From Centrapalus pauciflorus (lineage: Eukaryota; Streptophyta; Magnoliopsida; Asterales; Asteraceae), in the NCBI GenBank assembly GCA_020465985.1, contig JAANYP010002803.1, positions 186,001 through 250,000 on the forward strand: a stretch of 64,000 bases of DNA. Direction: 5' to 3'. The notes below the pieces were generated by a model that saw only the letters and a list, made by a program, of their open reading frames with translations, did no database searches and was not told the origin of the DNA. Of this stretch, positions 35,462 through 47,980 are shown piece after piece. A program made the translations under genes and the position numbers. Positions within the stretch are counted from its first letter, which is position 1; every line of letters begins with the position of its first letter.

Positions 35462-36974
35462 AAATTTGACTTTTTTTAACCTTGACGGTTGAGTCAGCCA
35501 CCTTAGGTGTATTTTCCACTATAGGCTCTGGTGTCGGTGTAGGTAGGTCCTCTAAGTCTACTGATTTATCAGTTTTCTCCTGAGGCTGAGGCACATAGTT
35601 CGCATTGAAAGGTGGAGGAATTTCGTGAAATCCTAGACCTACGGGCTTCTTAGACTGTCTTTGGGCATCTAAGACTTTCCCTTGATTTAGACTCGAATTC
35701 CTAAACTTCTCCAACTTGCTATTTGCCTCTGCTACCTTAACCTTTGTCTCTGCTAGCTCTATATCCTTGTCCTTAAGACTTTTTGTCAAGGCCTCTACGT
35801 GCTCATACATTAGCTCTATCCTAACACACTGCTCACTGAGTTTGTCTTTTAGAACTACTACGTCTTGAGCATCAGCCTTAAGCTTTTCTTTTAGATCTTG
35901 CTTGATATCATTTAGGCTAGCATTTTTAATTTTTAAGTTGTCATTTTGAGCAGTTATGGTCTTATGAGAGTCTAAGACTAGATTTAACCTATCGTTAGAA
36001 CTAACACATAAAGCACATAATTCACGAAATAGAGAATAAGACAGACTAACCTTTGAGTTATCAGAATCGACGTTGGCCATCTGAGCAGCAAACTCCAACA
36101 CTGTCTGATCATTAGCCTTCTCTACCCACATCGGACTGCTGTCCCGTGTGATCTGCTCGTCTCCATCACATCCAGTTTCTGTGACTTCAGCCATGAAGGC
36201 TCTAGCATTCGACTCAGGATGTGAACTCCAATCATACGTACCATCTAGCTGTCGGTCTGAAGTGACGTTGGATAGTAAACCAGCTAGATTGGCTTGTCCA
36301 GATGAGGAACTCGGAAGGTATCGTTGTTGGGACTGATTTTGAAACTGTCCCTGATGCTGACTCTGCCCCTGGTATGTCTCTACCTTTGGTCTCTGGCACT
36401 CCCTGGCGAAGTGTCTTAGTCCTTGACAGTTATAGCATTTCACCTTGGACTTATCAAACCCTATCCCCTTGTTATTCATCTGCAGATTCCTTCTAGTTCT
36501 CTTTATGAATCTCTTAACCCTCTGGGTTACCATGGCCAGTTGCCATTTAAGATCCATCTCCTCAAGATCATCAGGGTCGACCTTATCGTAGTCTTCGTCC
36601 CAAAGAGCCGGATCATTAATCTTGCCTTGAACACAATTTCCGTACGCGGCTACGAAAGAAGCAAGCAGATTCAGATGTTCTTCCGCCGACTTTGCGCTCA
36701 TGGGCATCTTTGAATAGCTCTGAGATGTCGATGCCTGTTGTACTTGAGGCTGCGGTTCTTCCGATCTTCCTAAACCTAAGAACGCGCGATTCAGTGTGTC
36801 ATCAGACTCTGCTGGTGACGATGTCTCTCCAGTGAAAAACGCTGTAGCAGTCTTCGGTTCGGCTGCCGCTGAAGATTTTGTCGTCTTTCCAAAATACATC
36901 GCTGGATTCTGGACTTGTTCGTAATCAGTCTCAGTCTTCAGGAGCTCGAAGTGATATGCCCTCAACGTTCCCAC
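35445..36974 (-). pseudogene. Copia-1 gag middle part: first zinc knuckle and coiled coil
   Basis: Continues gag in the same frame after a single TAA (36990-36992). Contains CYNCQGLRHFAREC (zinc knuckle, about 36415-36460), then a Gln-rich linker and a long coiled coil (LKIKNASLNDIKQDLKEKL to LAETKVKVAEANSKLEKF, about 35700-35960). The last residues, after the A7 run, are out of frame. Confidence 0.87.
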
Positions 36975-36989
36975 TATATCATCCAGAGA

Positions 36990-37604
36990 TTAAGTGTAAT
37001 ACTTATCCTCATTTAGCTTGATCATTGCCACGTACATAGCCCATTTGGCTGGTAGGGCATCAATAAGCTTGTTGTTCTTGTCAGTATCGGTAAACTCAAT
37101 CCCGTGGCTCTCAAGTTCCGTCAATAGATGATAGAAACGGGTGATGATGTCATCCAGTTGTTCATCCTTTAACGCCTTGAAGATGGCGAACTGTTGTTTC
37201 AACAGCTCTGTACGCTTTCTCCGAACCCGAGGATTTCCCTCACACCTCTTCTCTAGCGACTCCCAAAGTTCTTTTGATGTCCTCTGAGTCCTAAATGTGT
37301 GTAGAATATCCTGCGGTAACGCCATTCGAATTAGAGAGAAAGCTTTGTTTTCTGCTTCAAATAATTTCTTGTCATCCTCCTTCATCATTTGGTATGACAA
37401 GACCTTTTGACGGCCTTCAACTTCTGACACCGGTGGAATATACCCTTCGTCGATGCACACCCACATGCGCATGTCGTTGAAACGAACGAAATCAGTAAAT
37501 CGGTCTTTCCACCAGTAATAATCCTCGACCTTCATCAGCTTAGGCGGTGCGTTTGCCTTCCCGACGTCGTGGTCCATTTCTAGGAATTTCTGAAGATTTG
37601 ACAT
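36990..37604 (-). pseudogene. Copia-1 gag N-terminal capsid part
   Basis: Starts at ATG 37604 (MSNLQKFLEMDHDVG). It shows the UBN2/gag-2 capsid pattern of plant Copia elements (DYYWWKDRFTDFV, KELWESLEKRCEG, LIDALPAKWAMYV). It ends at TAA 36990 only because of an in-frame stop; the family sequence continues downstream in the same frame. Confidence 0.9.
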
Positions 37605-38256
37605 CTTTTCGAAAGTAATTGAATTTGAACTTAATTAATTTAATTCGAAACTGATTTAGTCTAATTCTTTCGAATCTAGGTAGATTCGAAACTAATTAAA
37701 GTTAAATCTTTTGGGATTAAATTCGATTAAGTATTTTAATTCAATTAAACTCGAAATATGTCAGATTCGAAGTTCCTTAGATTCGATGGTCCTTAGAATC
37801 GAAGGTCCGCAAACTCGAGGGAACCAGCAGATTCGAAGCACTTATCGAAACTATACTAGACTCGAACTAGACTCGAAACTAGACAGACTCGAGACTCTGT
37901 TCGAATGAAGCACAAACACGACACAGATTCGAAACCTACTGAAACAGACTCGAAAGGAGCAGATTTAGGTTAGACTCGAGACTAAAGTGAAACCCTAATT
38001 ACCCCTATTAGATTCGAGCGCCGCAAACTCGAAAAACAGTGAATACTTTGATTTTTTAACGATTTTCAGATTAAACCAGTATTTTTCTAACGAAAAATAA
38101 TGGTTTCGATCAAAAACGAGAAAAACCACAAAGTATTTGCTGAATATTAATTTGCTAAGCTCAAAAACTCGATTTTGAGAGAAAAAACCGTCCAACTAGC
38201 GTCAAGAAACCTAGAATGTATTTGATGAACACGAAGAACACCAAGAACACTCCGTA
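37605..38256 (-). other. Copia-1 leader
   Basis: 650 bp between primer site and gag. It is non-coding, with about a dozen AGATTCGAA / GACTCGA motifs between 37670 and 38040. Confidence 0.8.
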
Positions 38257-38269
38257 GGCTCTGATACCA
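38257..38269 (-). promoter_or_regulatory. Copia-1 primer-binding site
   Basis: Read on the minus strand, TGGTATCAGAGCC begins 2 bp after the 5' LTR. It is complementary to the 3' end of initiator-Met tRNA. Confidence 0.92.
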
Positions 38270-38271
38270 CT

Positions 38272-38939
38272 TGTAAGGTCTACCACTACTAGATCTATCT
38301 AGACGCGGATCCGTGAACGAGTGCGGAATCCTCGTTAACGGTTAGACGGACAACTCTCAACAACGAAACACGGAGACTATCAGAGGCTGAACGAACGACT
38401 GACGAACGATCCTACGAACTGATTCTCTCCGAAAAGGACCTAAAGCTGATGATAAACTCGAGATCGCCTTAAGCTTAATTCCTCACGAATTCTGCTAAAA
38501 GTCTGCTAATGACTCGAGTCTATCCCTAATTATAGACCCTGATTCGAGTCTGATGTGGGCCAAACTCGAATCTGGCCCAAGGCCCATTCGAGTTTGTCCA
38601 CAATGACACTCTCGAATCTGGGCACATTCGAATCTAAGGCTACATTCGAATCTATCACAGATTCGAATGTCTACCCTTATATAATTCGAATCTAGCCAAA
38701 ACACTTAAACACCTAAGTGTTGAAACTTATGTTTTTACCTTATGAATGAGTTAATCTTTGAACTTTATGTTTGAACTTCTTGTAATATGTTACATCAAGT
38801 TCAAACACACAATCAATAACAGTCAAACATATATAAACATATATATCAACACACTCATTAACTCTCAATACTCTGAATATTACTTAAACCAAAATGTTAG
38901 ATCGATTAGACTGCTATCGTCACACAAGGTGTACCAACA
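38272..38939 (-). repeat. Copia-1 5' LTR
   Basis: 668 bp, TGTAAGGTCTACCAC to GTGTACCAACA in plus-strand reading. It is the promoter-bearing LTR of this minus-strand element, followed by the TSD CTCAG. Confidence 0.95.
38677..38684 (-). promoter_or_regulatory. Likely Copia-1 TATA box
   Basis: TTATATAAGGG on the minus strand. The other LTR has a one-base difference here (TATATATGGG). Position within the LTR fits a core promoter. Confidence 0.5.
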
Positions 38940-38944
38940 CTCAG

Positions 38945-39977
38945 CTCCCAGTTATAAAACTGTTGTTGCTCTTGAGACTTTTAGACAAATTCATAAGGAA
39001 TGCTCGGATAATGATAACACCATACACACGCATCATTAGTGGGGATCAGCCACGTACTGGGCTAGCTACCAGTAACTGCTGTATGGGTATCATCAGAATG
39101 CTCAGCTCTAGCTACCCTCTGTGCTTTCATCACGTAAATCAGCACATCATAAGCCTAACATTAACCCAACACTGAGCAATAGTGGTGGTGTTAAGCTTAA
39201 CAATCAAATGGCTCGTCAAAGAATAGAAGCTGGAAGAAGAAATGCTCAGCTCAACAAATCATAGTAAATATACTATGATAATATATCAATAAGCTCAAGA
39301 TCAGAATGCCAATAAAATCAGAATAAAGCAACAAAAGTCTCAATTCACATAATTTGCAGTTAAAGTAAAATCTACAACTCACTATTACTGGTTATTTTGC
39401 ACTTTTCACTTTCTGGCTCTGGCTCTGTTGCTCACAATCTGTAGTGGATAAGAACCACTAACTGATTTATATCAGACTTACAGATGCTTGCCACTTTGCT
39501 ATAACCTTCACTGATGTTCTTTAATGTCTTTTAACTTTGCTTGTTGCTCAATCTGTTAATCATATCATTTCTGATATTTATTAGTCTTTGAATCATTTGA
39601 ATGATAAATTCAGTGTTCATTTGCTGATTTTTAATCTCAAAGTCTCATATCTTGATTATATTGAGATAAATGTGGCCATCAATCTCATTAGAATTCTTAA
39701 GAGAGTATGTTTAATCATGTCATTAAATTATGACCTTTATCTTAAAAACCCTTAATTTAAATACCATTTGGCGTTATGATCACAAAAATGTACTTTTGAA
39801 ATCTAATCATATATGATCATACATATATTCATACATTTTCTAATTGATGGTATTTCTTAAGTCTATAAATCTTGATTTTAATGATTGATTGCTCGTATAC
39901 ACAGCAGCACTCCTCTATCTCTCTTTTGTTCATATTTTTTTGTTTCATTAAATTCTCAAAAGATCTGTGTATATATT

Positions 39978-40066
<89 letters not shown>

Positions 40067-40731
40067 ATAATCATTAAGCTAATTATTTTGTTAATTTATG
40101 TGTTGTCCACGTGCTTTATTCAATATATTCGAATTTAGGGAGTGGGGTTCGAATTTATATATTGAATTCGAACATGTGGATAAATTAGAATGTACTAAAC
40201 TCGAATATATGATTAAATTCGAAGAAGGGTTCGAACTTAGGGATAAATTCGAAGATATAGGGTTAAATTCGAAATCCATGTCTCGAACATATGGACAAAT
40301 TCGAACTCCCATTCGAATTTAAGGTTAAAATCGAATTCTTGGTTCGATTTTAGCTATATTAAAGTTTGTTCTTGGCATCTCGAATTTGTTCATATTTTAC
40401 AGCTTTTAAACATGAATTTCTAAGCCTAAAATCATGAATATACTAAGTATTAAGCCTAGGTTCAATTATATTATACTAATCTATCAAATTCGAGTTAATA
40501 CTTAAGTTTAAAATAGCTTTAAATCACATGAAAATGGTAAATTCGAATTCTTTTCTTCAAAACCGAAAATATAAAAGCTTAAAAAGTCGATTTCTTACCT
40601 CAAATTCGTATGAAATCGTACGTGAAATAGCAGAGTCTTGTAGCACTCTCTGAGATCTTTCCGATGACGTATAGAACTCGATAATCGGCCGGTCGATTTA
40701 AGAGAAAACTTTAAGAGAAGGTAGAGAGAGT

Positions 40732-40762
<31 letters not shown>

Positions 40763-41087
40763 TAAATGAGTAATTAATGACCTTAATTACGTTTTTATAC
40801 TTCAATTTATCATTTTGTGTATTTAACCCACTTTTACTTTTGTATCTTATATCTCTTTTATTTAATTATCTTCAATAATTTAATAAATCATAATTTAATA
40901 TTTGTATAATTTAATTAAATATTTCATAACTTAATTAAATTACAATTCAAATAATGTAATTAAATTACATTATTGGTTCGATAATCAGATAATTAACTTA
41001 CCAATCAAATAATAAATAATGTAATAAAATTACATTATTAGTTTAAAATCAGATATTATACGTTTGGTCAAAAGATAGGTTGTTACA
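38945..41087 (+). repeat. Distal part of split solo LTR L1
   Basis: Continuation of the L1 LTR after the Copia-1 insertion. It contains the 37-bp block at 39039-39075 shared with 49541-49577, a (TA)n run at about 39980-40055, a cluster of AAATTCGAA motifs (40125-40340), and (GA)n at about 40722-40760. Confidence 0.85.
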
Positions 41088-41092
41088 CATTT

Positions 41093-41971
41093 CGATTCTT
41101 TATTTAGCCGAAAGAAGAAAATAATCAACAAGTTTAACTTTAAATATTTTCGTTCGAAAAAATGACGTACCTTTTCAATTTTTAATATTTTTTAATTGAT
41201 TAAACGATTAACCATTTAGATTTTTAATTTAACTAAATGGTTAATTGTTTAATCCATTAAAAAATATTAAAAATTGGAAAGGTACGTCATTTTCTTAAAA
41301 AAAAAAAACTAAAATTAAATTGGTTGGTTATTTTCTTCTTTCGGTTAATTTAAAAATCGAAATGCGTTGTAATTGTCTTTCGAGCGAAAACATTTAAAAC
41401 TGATTTGCTCAATCTTTTATCCATTTGGTTAATTTGAAAATTGAAATGGTACGTCGTTTTCTCCGATCGAAAACATTACTAATTAGATTAATTGGTCGCT
41501 TTTCTCATTTTATAACTGAAAATAATTCATCGTTTTTGTTCGGAAAAAACGACATTTTGATTTTCAGTTTAATAACACAAAAAAACAATCAATCACTCTA
41601 ATTTTTAATTGGAAAACACAAAACACTCTGATTTTCAATATAAACAAATGAAAAAACGACCAACCAATTTGATTTTAAGAGTTTTTGCCTGGAAAAAATA
41701 ACCTATCATTTTGATTTTTAGTTTAACCGACCGAAAAAACAATCAACCAATTTAATTTAGATACTTTTGTTCGGGAAAATGACGAACCATTTTGATTTTT
41801 AATTTTTTTGAAATGGATGAAACGACGAACTATTTAGATTTCAAGTTAATTGATCGAAAAAATACAAAATTACGCACCGAACGAAAACTTACTTTTTTGA
41901 ACGGATTAAGCAAAAAATAAAAAAAATTCTCAAACTTATTTAAAAATATATAAATGATAAGAACTAAAACT
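41093..41971. mobile_element. Inner foldback: palindrome centre and right arm
   Basis: 41093-41226 completes the left arm; 41226-41971 is the right arm. Around the axis (about 41226) AACCATTTAG faces CTAAATGGTT. Further out, GGTACGTCATTT faces AAATGACGTACC. The right arm ends at GAACTAAAACT, mirrored by GTTTTAATTTTT at 23509. Confidence 0.85.
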
Positions 41972-42029
41972 TATATATATATGTATGTATATGTATATAT
42001 ATATATATGTATGTATATGTATATATATA
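41972..42029. repeat. (TA)n/(TATG)n microsatellite
   Basis: TATATATATGTATG-type repeat at the outer edge of the right foldback arm, mirroring the TA run at 23495-23508. Confidence 0.85.
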
Positions 42030-43614
<1,585 letters not shown>

Positions 43615-43616
43615 AC

Positions 43617-43628
43617 TGGTATCAGAGC
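43617..43628 (+). promoter_or_regulatory. Copia-2 primer-binding site
   Basis: TGGTATCAGAGC begins 2 bp after the LTR end and is complementary to initiator-Met tRNA. Confidence 0.93.
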
Positions 43629-43676
43629 AGATAGAGTGTGTGTTAACTCTAGATCTCTCATTCTCCCTACTTTTCC

Positions 43677-44723
43677 ATGGACAACAGTGCTGCCAGTTCC
43701 TCCTCCTACTATGACAATGGTTCAATGGCCAAAGCCCCCAAATTCAATCATCAAAACTTCTCTGGTTGGAAGTGCAGAACGATGCTCTACTTAGAGAATC
43801 TGGATGTACAACTGCCAGAGATAGTAATGGAAGGTCCCTATGTGCCAACTTCTGTTACTACTATCACTCCTGCTGTTGAAGGAGCTGCCCCTGAGATCAG
43901 AACCTTTGAGAAGGCCAAAGCTCAATGGTCTGATGAAGACAAAAGGCTGGTTGCTCTTGATGCAAAAGCCAGGAATAACCTAGTCATTTCTTTTCCTGAA
44001 GATGTGTTCAAACAGGTTGAGAAAATGAAGACTGCAAAGGAGATGTGGGATACTTTGTGTACCGTCTATGATGGTCCCACAATCACACTGGATAACATGA
44101 TTAACAATCTTGTTAGACAGTATGAACTCTTCTTTGCAAAACCAAAGGAGTCTCTCATAGAAACCTATACCAGGTTCACTGCTCTTATCAATGATCTCAA
44201 AGTTGTTGGGATCACAAAGGATAGTTTAACTCTGGTGAACAAGTTCTTGGACATCCTACCTGAAGAATGGAACTACTTTTCTACTATCTTGAGAAATTCA
44301 GGCACCATCAAAGGTATGGATCTTGTAAATTTGTATGGATCCCTACTGAATGATGAGCAGTCAAGGCAACAGAAAAGAAATGCCTTGGAAATGTCTAAGA
44401 GAGGTGCTGCCTTGATGGCCAGCGTGAGACAACCTGTTGGTCAGGTATGTGATGTGTTCACACAACCTGATCAACAGGCTGATGATGAAAGGGAAGAGAT
44501 GTCTGAAGAGGAAGACTGTGAAGATCTTGCTGAACTTGATGATGAGCAAATGATTGCAATGCTTGTCAAAAAGTTCAACAAGAAGAGGTTTGGTGGAAGA
44601 ATGCTGCAGAGGAACTCAAATGCTGTAAAAAAGAAGGAATTTGATAAAACTAAGGCTGAGTGCTTTAAATATGGCAAGACTGTCCACATAGCTGCTGACT
44701 GTGTGTCTAAAGCTGCTGGTTAA
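43677..44723 (+). pseudogene. Copia-2 gag N-terminal part
   Basis: ATG 43677 (MDNSAASSSSYYDNG) starts a 348-codon frame with the plant Copia gag-2 capsid pattern: FNHQNFSGWKCRTMLYLE, KEMWDTLCTVYDGP, FLDILPEEWNYFSTIL. The first zinc knuckle reads CFKYGKTVHIAADC: the second Cys is replaced by Tyr, so zinc binding is probably lost. It ends at TAA 44721; gag-like sequence continues in the same frame to about 45040. Confidence 0.9.
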
Positions 44724-45567
44724 TCATCCAAACCATTCAACACAAACAGGGACGATGGCTACAGGGTTAAGTACCTTATGGCCATGGCTAAGCTGAAAAA
44801 GTTGGAAAACTCAGTGGCTTCTAACAAGCAAAAGGGACTCATAGCCAAGACATGTGATTGGGAGGAATCTGACTAATCTTCAGATGAAGAAGATAACAAC
44901 TGTCAGATGGCCAACACTGATGTCCCATCAACAAGCCACTTCAAACAAGACCTGGCTGAAGCTGAAGCCTTCAGCAGCTTAGAGAACTGGAATCCCACAA
45001 TGATGTACAAGGTACAAAACTTTATGGCTTACAGTTCTGATGAAAAAGAAAAAAAAGTTTGAATATATGCTTGTTGATTTAAAAGGTGCTGTTGAGAAGC
45101 ACAATGTTTTACTGTCTGAAATCTCTAAGCTTAAAACTGATCTTGACATAAAAACTAGTAAACTGGACAGTTTCCATAAGTTGAAAACTGAGCTTGATGA
45201 ATTAAAACACATCAATTCCATTTTATTAGAGGAAAAAAGAGAAACATACATAAAACATGCAAAGCTTCAAAAGATTGTTGACTCTTGGTGCCAATCTGCA
45301 CAAAAAGTCAGCCATTGCATCAGTCAACAGATCCTTGCACAAATTCAAGCCTATCTTGGAGGGGATCTTGACAAAGCAGCTTCTATTGTTGAGATAAATA
45401 ATATGAAAAATGACTTATCCACTCTTGGTGAGCTTCCCAGCACTTTCATTCAGAAAGTAAATGGTAAGCTAGTCTCAACAAACAGGTTTGTCAGGCCTCA
45501 AAATACAGACAGCTTGTGTGAAAAAGCCCCAAAAACTGATGATGGGATATGTTCTCCATCAAATTAG
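44724..45567 (+). pseudogene. Copia-2 gag middle part with coiled coil
   Basis: Readable gag continues (RVKYLMAMAKLKKLE) to a TAA at 44874. After a frame change in the A-rich run at 45041-45057 comes a coiled coil (VEKHNVLLSEISKLKTDLDI and HKLKTELDELKHINSILLEE). The frame ends at TAG 45565. Compare the coiled coil in Copia-1 gag. Confidence 0.8.
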
Positions 45568-46437
45568 CCTGCTAAGTGCTCTGCTGGTTCACACAAGCAA
45601 AAGAAAGTAAAACAAGCTCAAGCTGCAGTTGTGGACTCTAAACCTATTGACAAAACATGCTCTGGGTCTAAAGCTGATAGTAAGAGACCTGTTAATCCTT
45701 TTGATGCTAATCATTTTGAGAAAAAGTATTCAAAAGGTAAGCAGCCTGCTTTCAACAGGGGTAAGTCTCATGTTGAAAGTAAATCTGCTGTGATTTCAAA
45801 TAATTTTTTAAATCATAGTAGAAAATTGGTTATAAACGAATGTAAGTCTTTCAAAACCAAAAGCTGTGATTATGTTGATAGGCAACATCCATCACATCTC
45901 AGTAAGAGCAAAGGCAAAGCCATTGCTCAATCTGAGAAATTTGGGAATAACTTTCCCAAACTTGTGGAAGGTCAAAGGCCAATCAAACTTCCTGTATTTG
46001 ATATTTGTCCTCCAAAAAAGAGGAAAGAAGATACAGGAAAAGCTGTTGCCATTGTGCCTTCCACCCAAACTGTTGATTCATCTAAAAACAGTAATAAGTT
46101 TGCTAAACCTACTGACAGAATCAATAAAAACAACTCAGAATATGTTTCTGGAAGCTCTTCTTCCAAAAAGGCTAAAAAGAGAAAATGTTATAAGTGTGGG
46201 AAGAAGACACATATGGCCAAAGACTGTCCTGAAACTGAGGACATGAGGCCTGTTGACTCTGCTAGTTCCATCATTGCAAAAATGAGCAGTGTTGGAAGTA
46301 ACATAGTCAATGAGGATGATATCCAAGATGATACTATCCAAATAGGAAATATTAGTGTGAACATCACTGATCCATCAACAAATGTTGATGAAGTAGGAGA
46401 ACTCAGCCCTATGATGAGTTCCCCTAAAAACAACTAA
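45568..46437 (+). pseudogene. Copia-2 gag C-terminal part with second zinc knuckle
   Basis: Same frame as the coiled-coil part. A basic Lys/Ser-rich stretch leads to the intact zinc knuckle CYKCGKKTHMAKDC (about 46190-46230) and an acidic tail, ending at TAA 46435. An acceptor-like CTCTGCAG lies 23 nt further on, and the protease follows in another frame. Confidence 0.85.
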
Positions 46438-46469
46438 TATTTTTACATGACACTCTGCAGGATAAACAA

Positions 46470-47006
46470 CCATCCCAGATTTGGTACTTGGACAGTGGCT
46501 GCTCAGGACATATGACAGGTTACAAGGACCTGCTGAGTGATCTCAGGCCTGAAAAAGAGCCAAAAGTCACATTTGGTGACAATGTACAGGGATCCACAGA
46601 AGGATATATTACTCTTCAAGCTGGTGCTACTGTATTCAGAAGGGTGGCCTATGTGTCTGGGCTGAAACATAATCTTGTGAGCATAAGTCAACTGTGTGAT
46701 GCTGGCTACAAGGTTAACTTTGATGAGCACCTGGGTTAGATATTGGATCCCTAAGGCAAAGTTGTGCTGTGTGCACAACGAAAGAAAGGTGTATATGTTG
46801 TGGACATGAAATCTGCTGATCACACAACTGAAACCTGCTTTATCTCAAGAAGCAATGCAGACCTCAACCGGTTATGGCACAAAAGGCTATCACACCTGAA
46901 CTTCAAGAATATCAACAAACTCTATAAGAAAGAGTTGGTAACAGGTTTGCCTTCTATAACCTTTGTTAACGATAAACTCTGCACAACTTTTGAGAAAGGC
47001 AAGTAG
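46470..47006 (+). pseudogene. Copia-2 protease and integrase zinc region
   Basis: The protease triad is in WYLDSGCSGHMTG, followed by LKHNLVSISQLCDAGY. The frame is broken by stops at 46737 and 46752. The pre-integrase segment has LWHKRLSHLNFKNI. The expected CX2C is degraded (CTTFEKGK), and a TAG follows at 47004. Confidence 0.87.
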
Positions 47007-47914
47007 AGAAAATCATCTTTTAAATCTAAGCACACTTTCTCTATTGATACTCCTCTCTTCTTAATCCACATGGACTTGTTTGGACCAGTCAGTGTCCCAA
47101 GTCTAGGAGGAAGAAGATACACTTTAGTAATGGTTGATGTGTTCTCCAGGTTTACATGGGTATCTTTTTGAAGAGCAAAGGAGAGGCTGCTAGAGAAATA
47201 ATTGGATTTATCAAAAAGATGGAAATGCTGAACTCTGCTCAAGTAAAGCAGCTTAGAAGTGATCATGGTACTGAATTCAGAAACAATACTCTTGAGGACT
47301 TCTGTGAAGAAAGAGGGATCTCACAGAACTTTTCAGCAGTAAGAACTCCACAACAAAATAGAGTTGCTGAAAGAAGAAACAGAACTCTCATTGAAGCTGC
47401 TAGAACCATGCTGTGTGCATCAGCTTTACCTTCATCATTCTGGGCTGAAGCTGTCAATACTGCCTGCTTCACCCAAAATAGATCCTTGGTGGTGAAAAGG
47501 TTCAACAAGACCCCCTATGAGTTAATCAAAGGGAGGAGGCCAAACATTAGCTATTTCTATGTGTTTGGATGTCCCTGCTTCATTCTGAATCAGAGAGACC
47601 AACTAGCAAAGTTTGAACCCAAAGCTGATGAAGGTGTGTTTGTTGGATACTCTGCTATCTCCAAAGCCTACATAGTTTACAACAACAAGAGAAAGGTGAT
47701 AGATGAATCTATCAATGTCACCTTTGAAGAGTCTAGGAATGTCTCCACCAAAGCTGTTCCTGAATCTGTTTCAGGAGAGTTCAACTTTGATGATCTTATG
47801 CATTCCATCAATGAAGAAAAAGACTCACAAGCTTCCACCACATCTAGAGTGGAACCTGTTAATCATGATGAGCATGATGATGACTATGTTGATACACCCT
47901 GTGTGAATAAGTAA
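47007..47914 (+). pseudogene. Copia-2 integrase core
   Basis: Core motifs IHMDLFGP, LRSDHGTEF and QNRVAERRNRT keep the D, D, E residues. FWAEAVNTACF and YVFGCPCF follow. A frame change near 47155 separates the first Asp from the rest. It ends at TAA 47912. Confidence 0.9.
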
Positions 47915-47980
47915 ACTCACATAATTACAACTTCATGTCCTGAACCAATCGATGCTGATTTTCCTGGATCCTCTGCTGAT

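Larger units (their letters stand above)
25433..38939 (-). mobile_element. Copia-1: SIRE/Maximus-like Ty1/Copia element with third ORF
   Basis: This 13.5-kb element lies on the minus strand with 668-bp LTRs and TSD CTCAG (25428-25432 and 38940-38944). The order is 5' LTR, Met-tRNA primer site, gag with two zinc knuckles, protease, integrase, RT, RNase H, a 2.2-kb non-coding spacer, a large third ORF, polypurine tract and 3' LTR. PR-INT-RT-RH is the Copia order. The long gag and an extra ORF 3' of pol fit the SIRE (Sirevirus/Maximus) lineage. The LTRs differ at about five positions by eye, so insertion is recent. Even so, gag, pol and ORF3 each carry stops or frameshifts. Confidence 0.92.
24252..41087 (+). 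mobile_element. Solo LTR (family L1), split by two further insertions
   Basis: The LTR starts TGTAAGACCC and ends AGGTTGTTACA, with TSD CATTT on both sides (24247-24251 and 41088-41092). Its own sequence is 24252-24545, 25206-25432 and 38945-41087, about 2.66 kb in total. No internal domain of its own is present, so it is a solo LTR left by LTR-LTR recombination. It is the same family as 48995-51491 (matching start, end and a 37-bp identical block). Confidence 0.88.
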
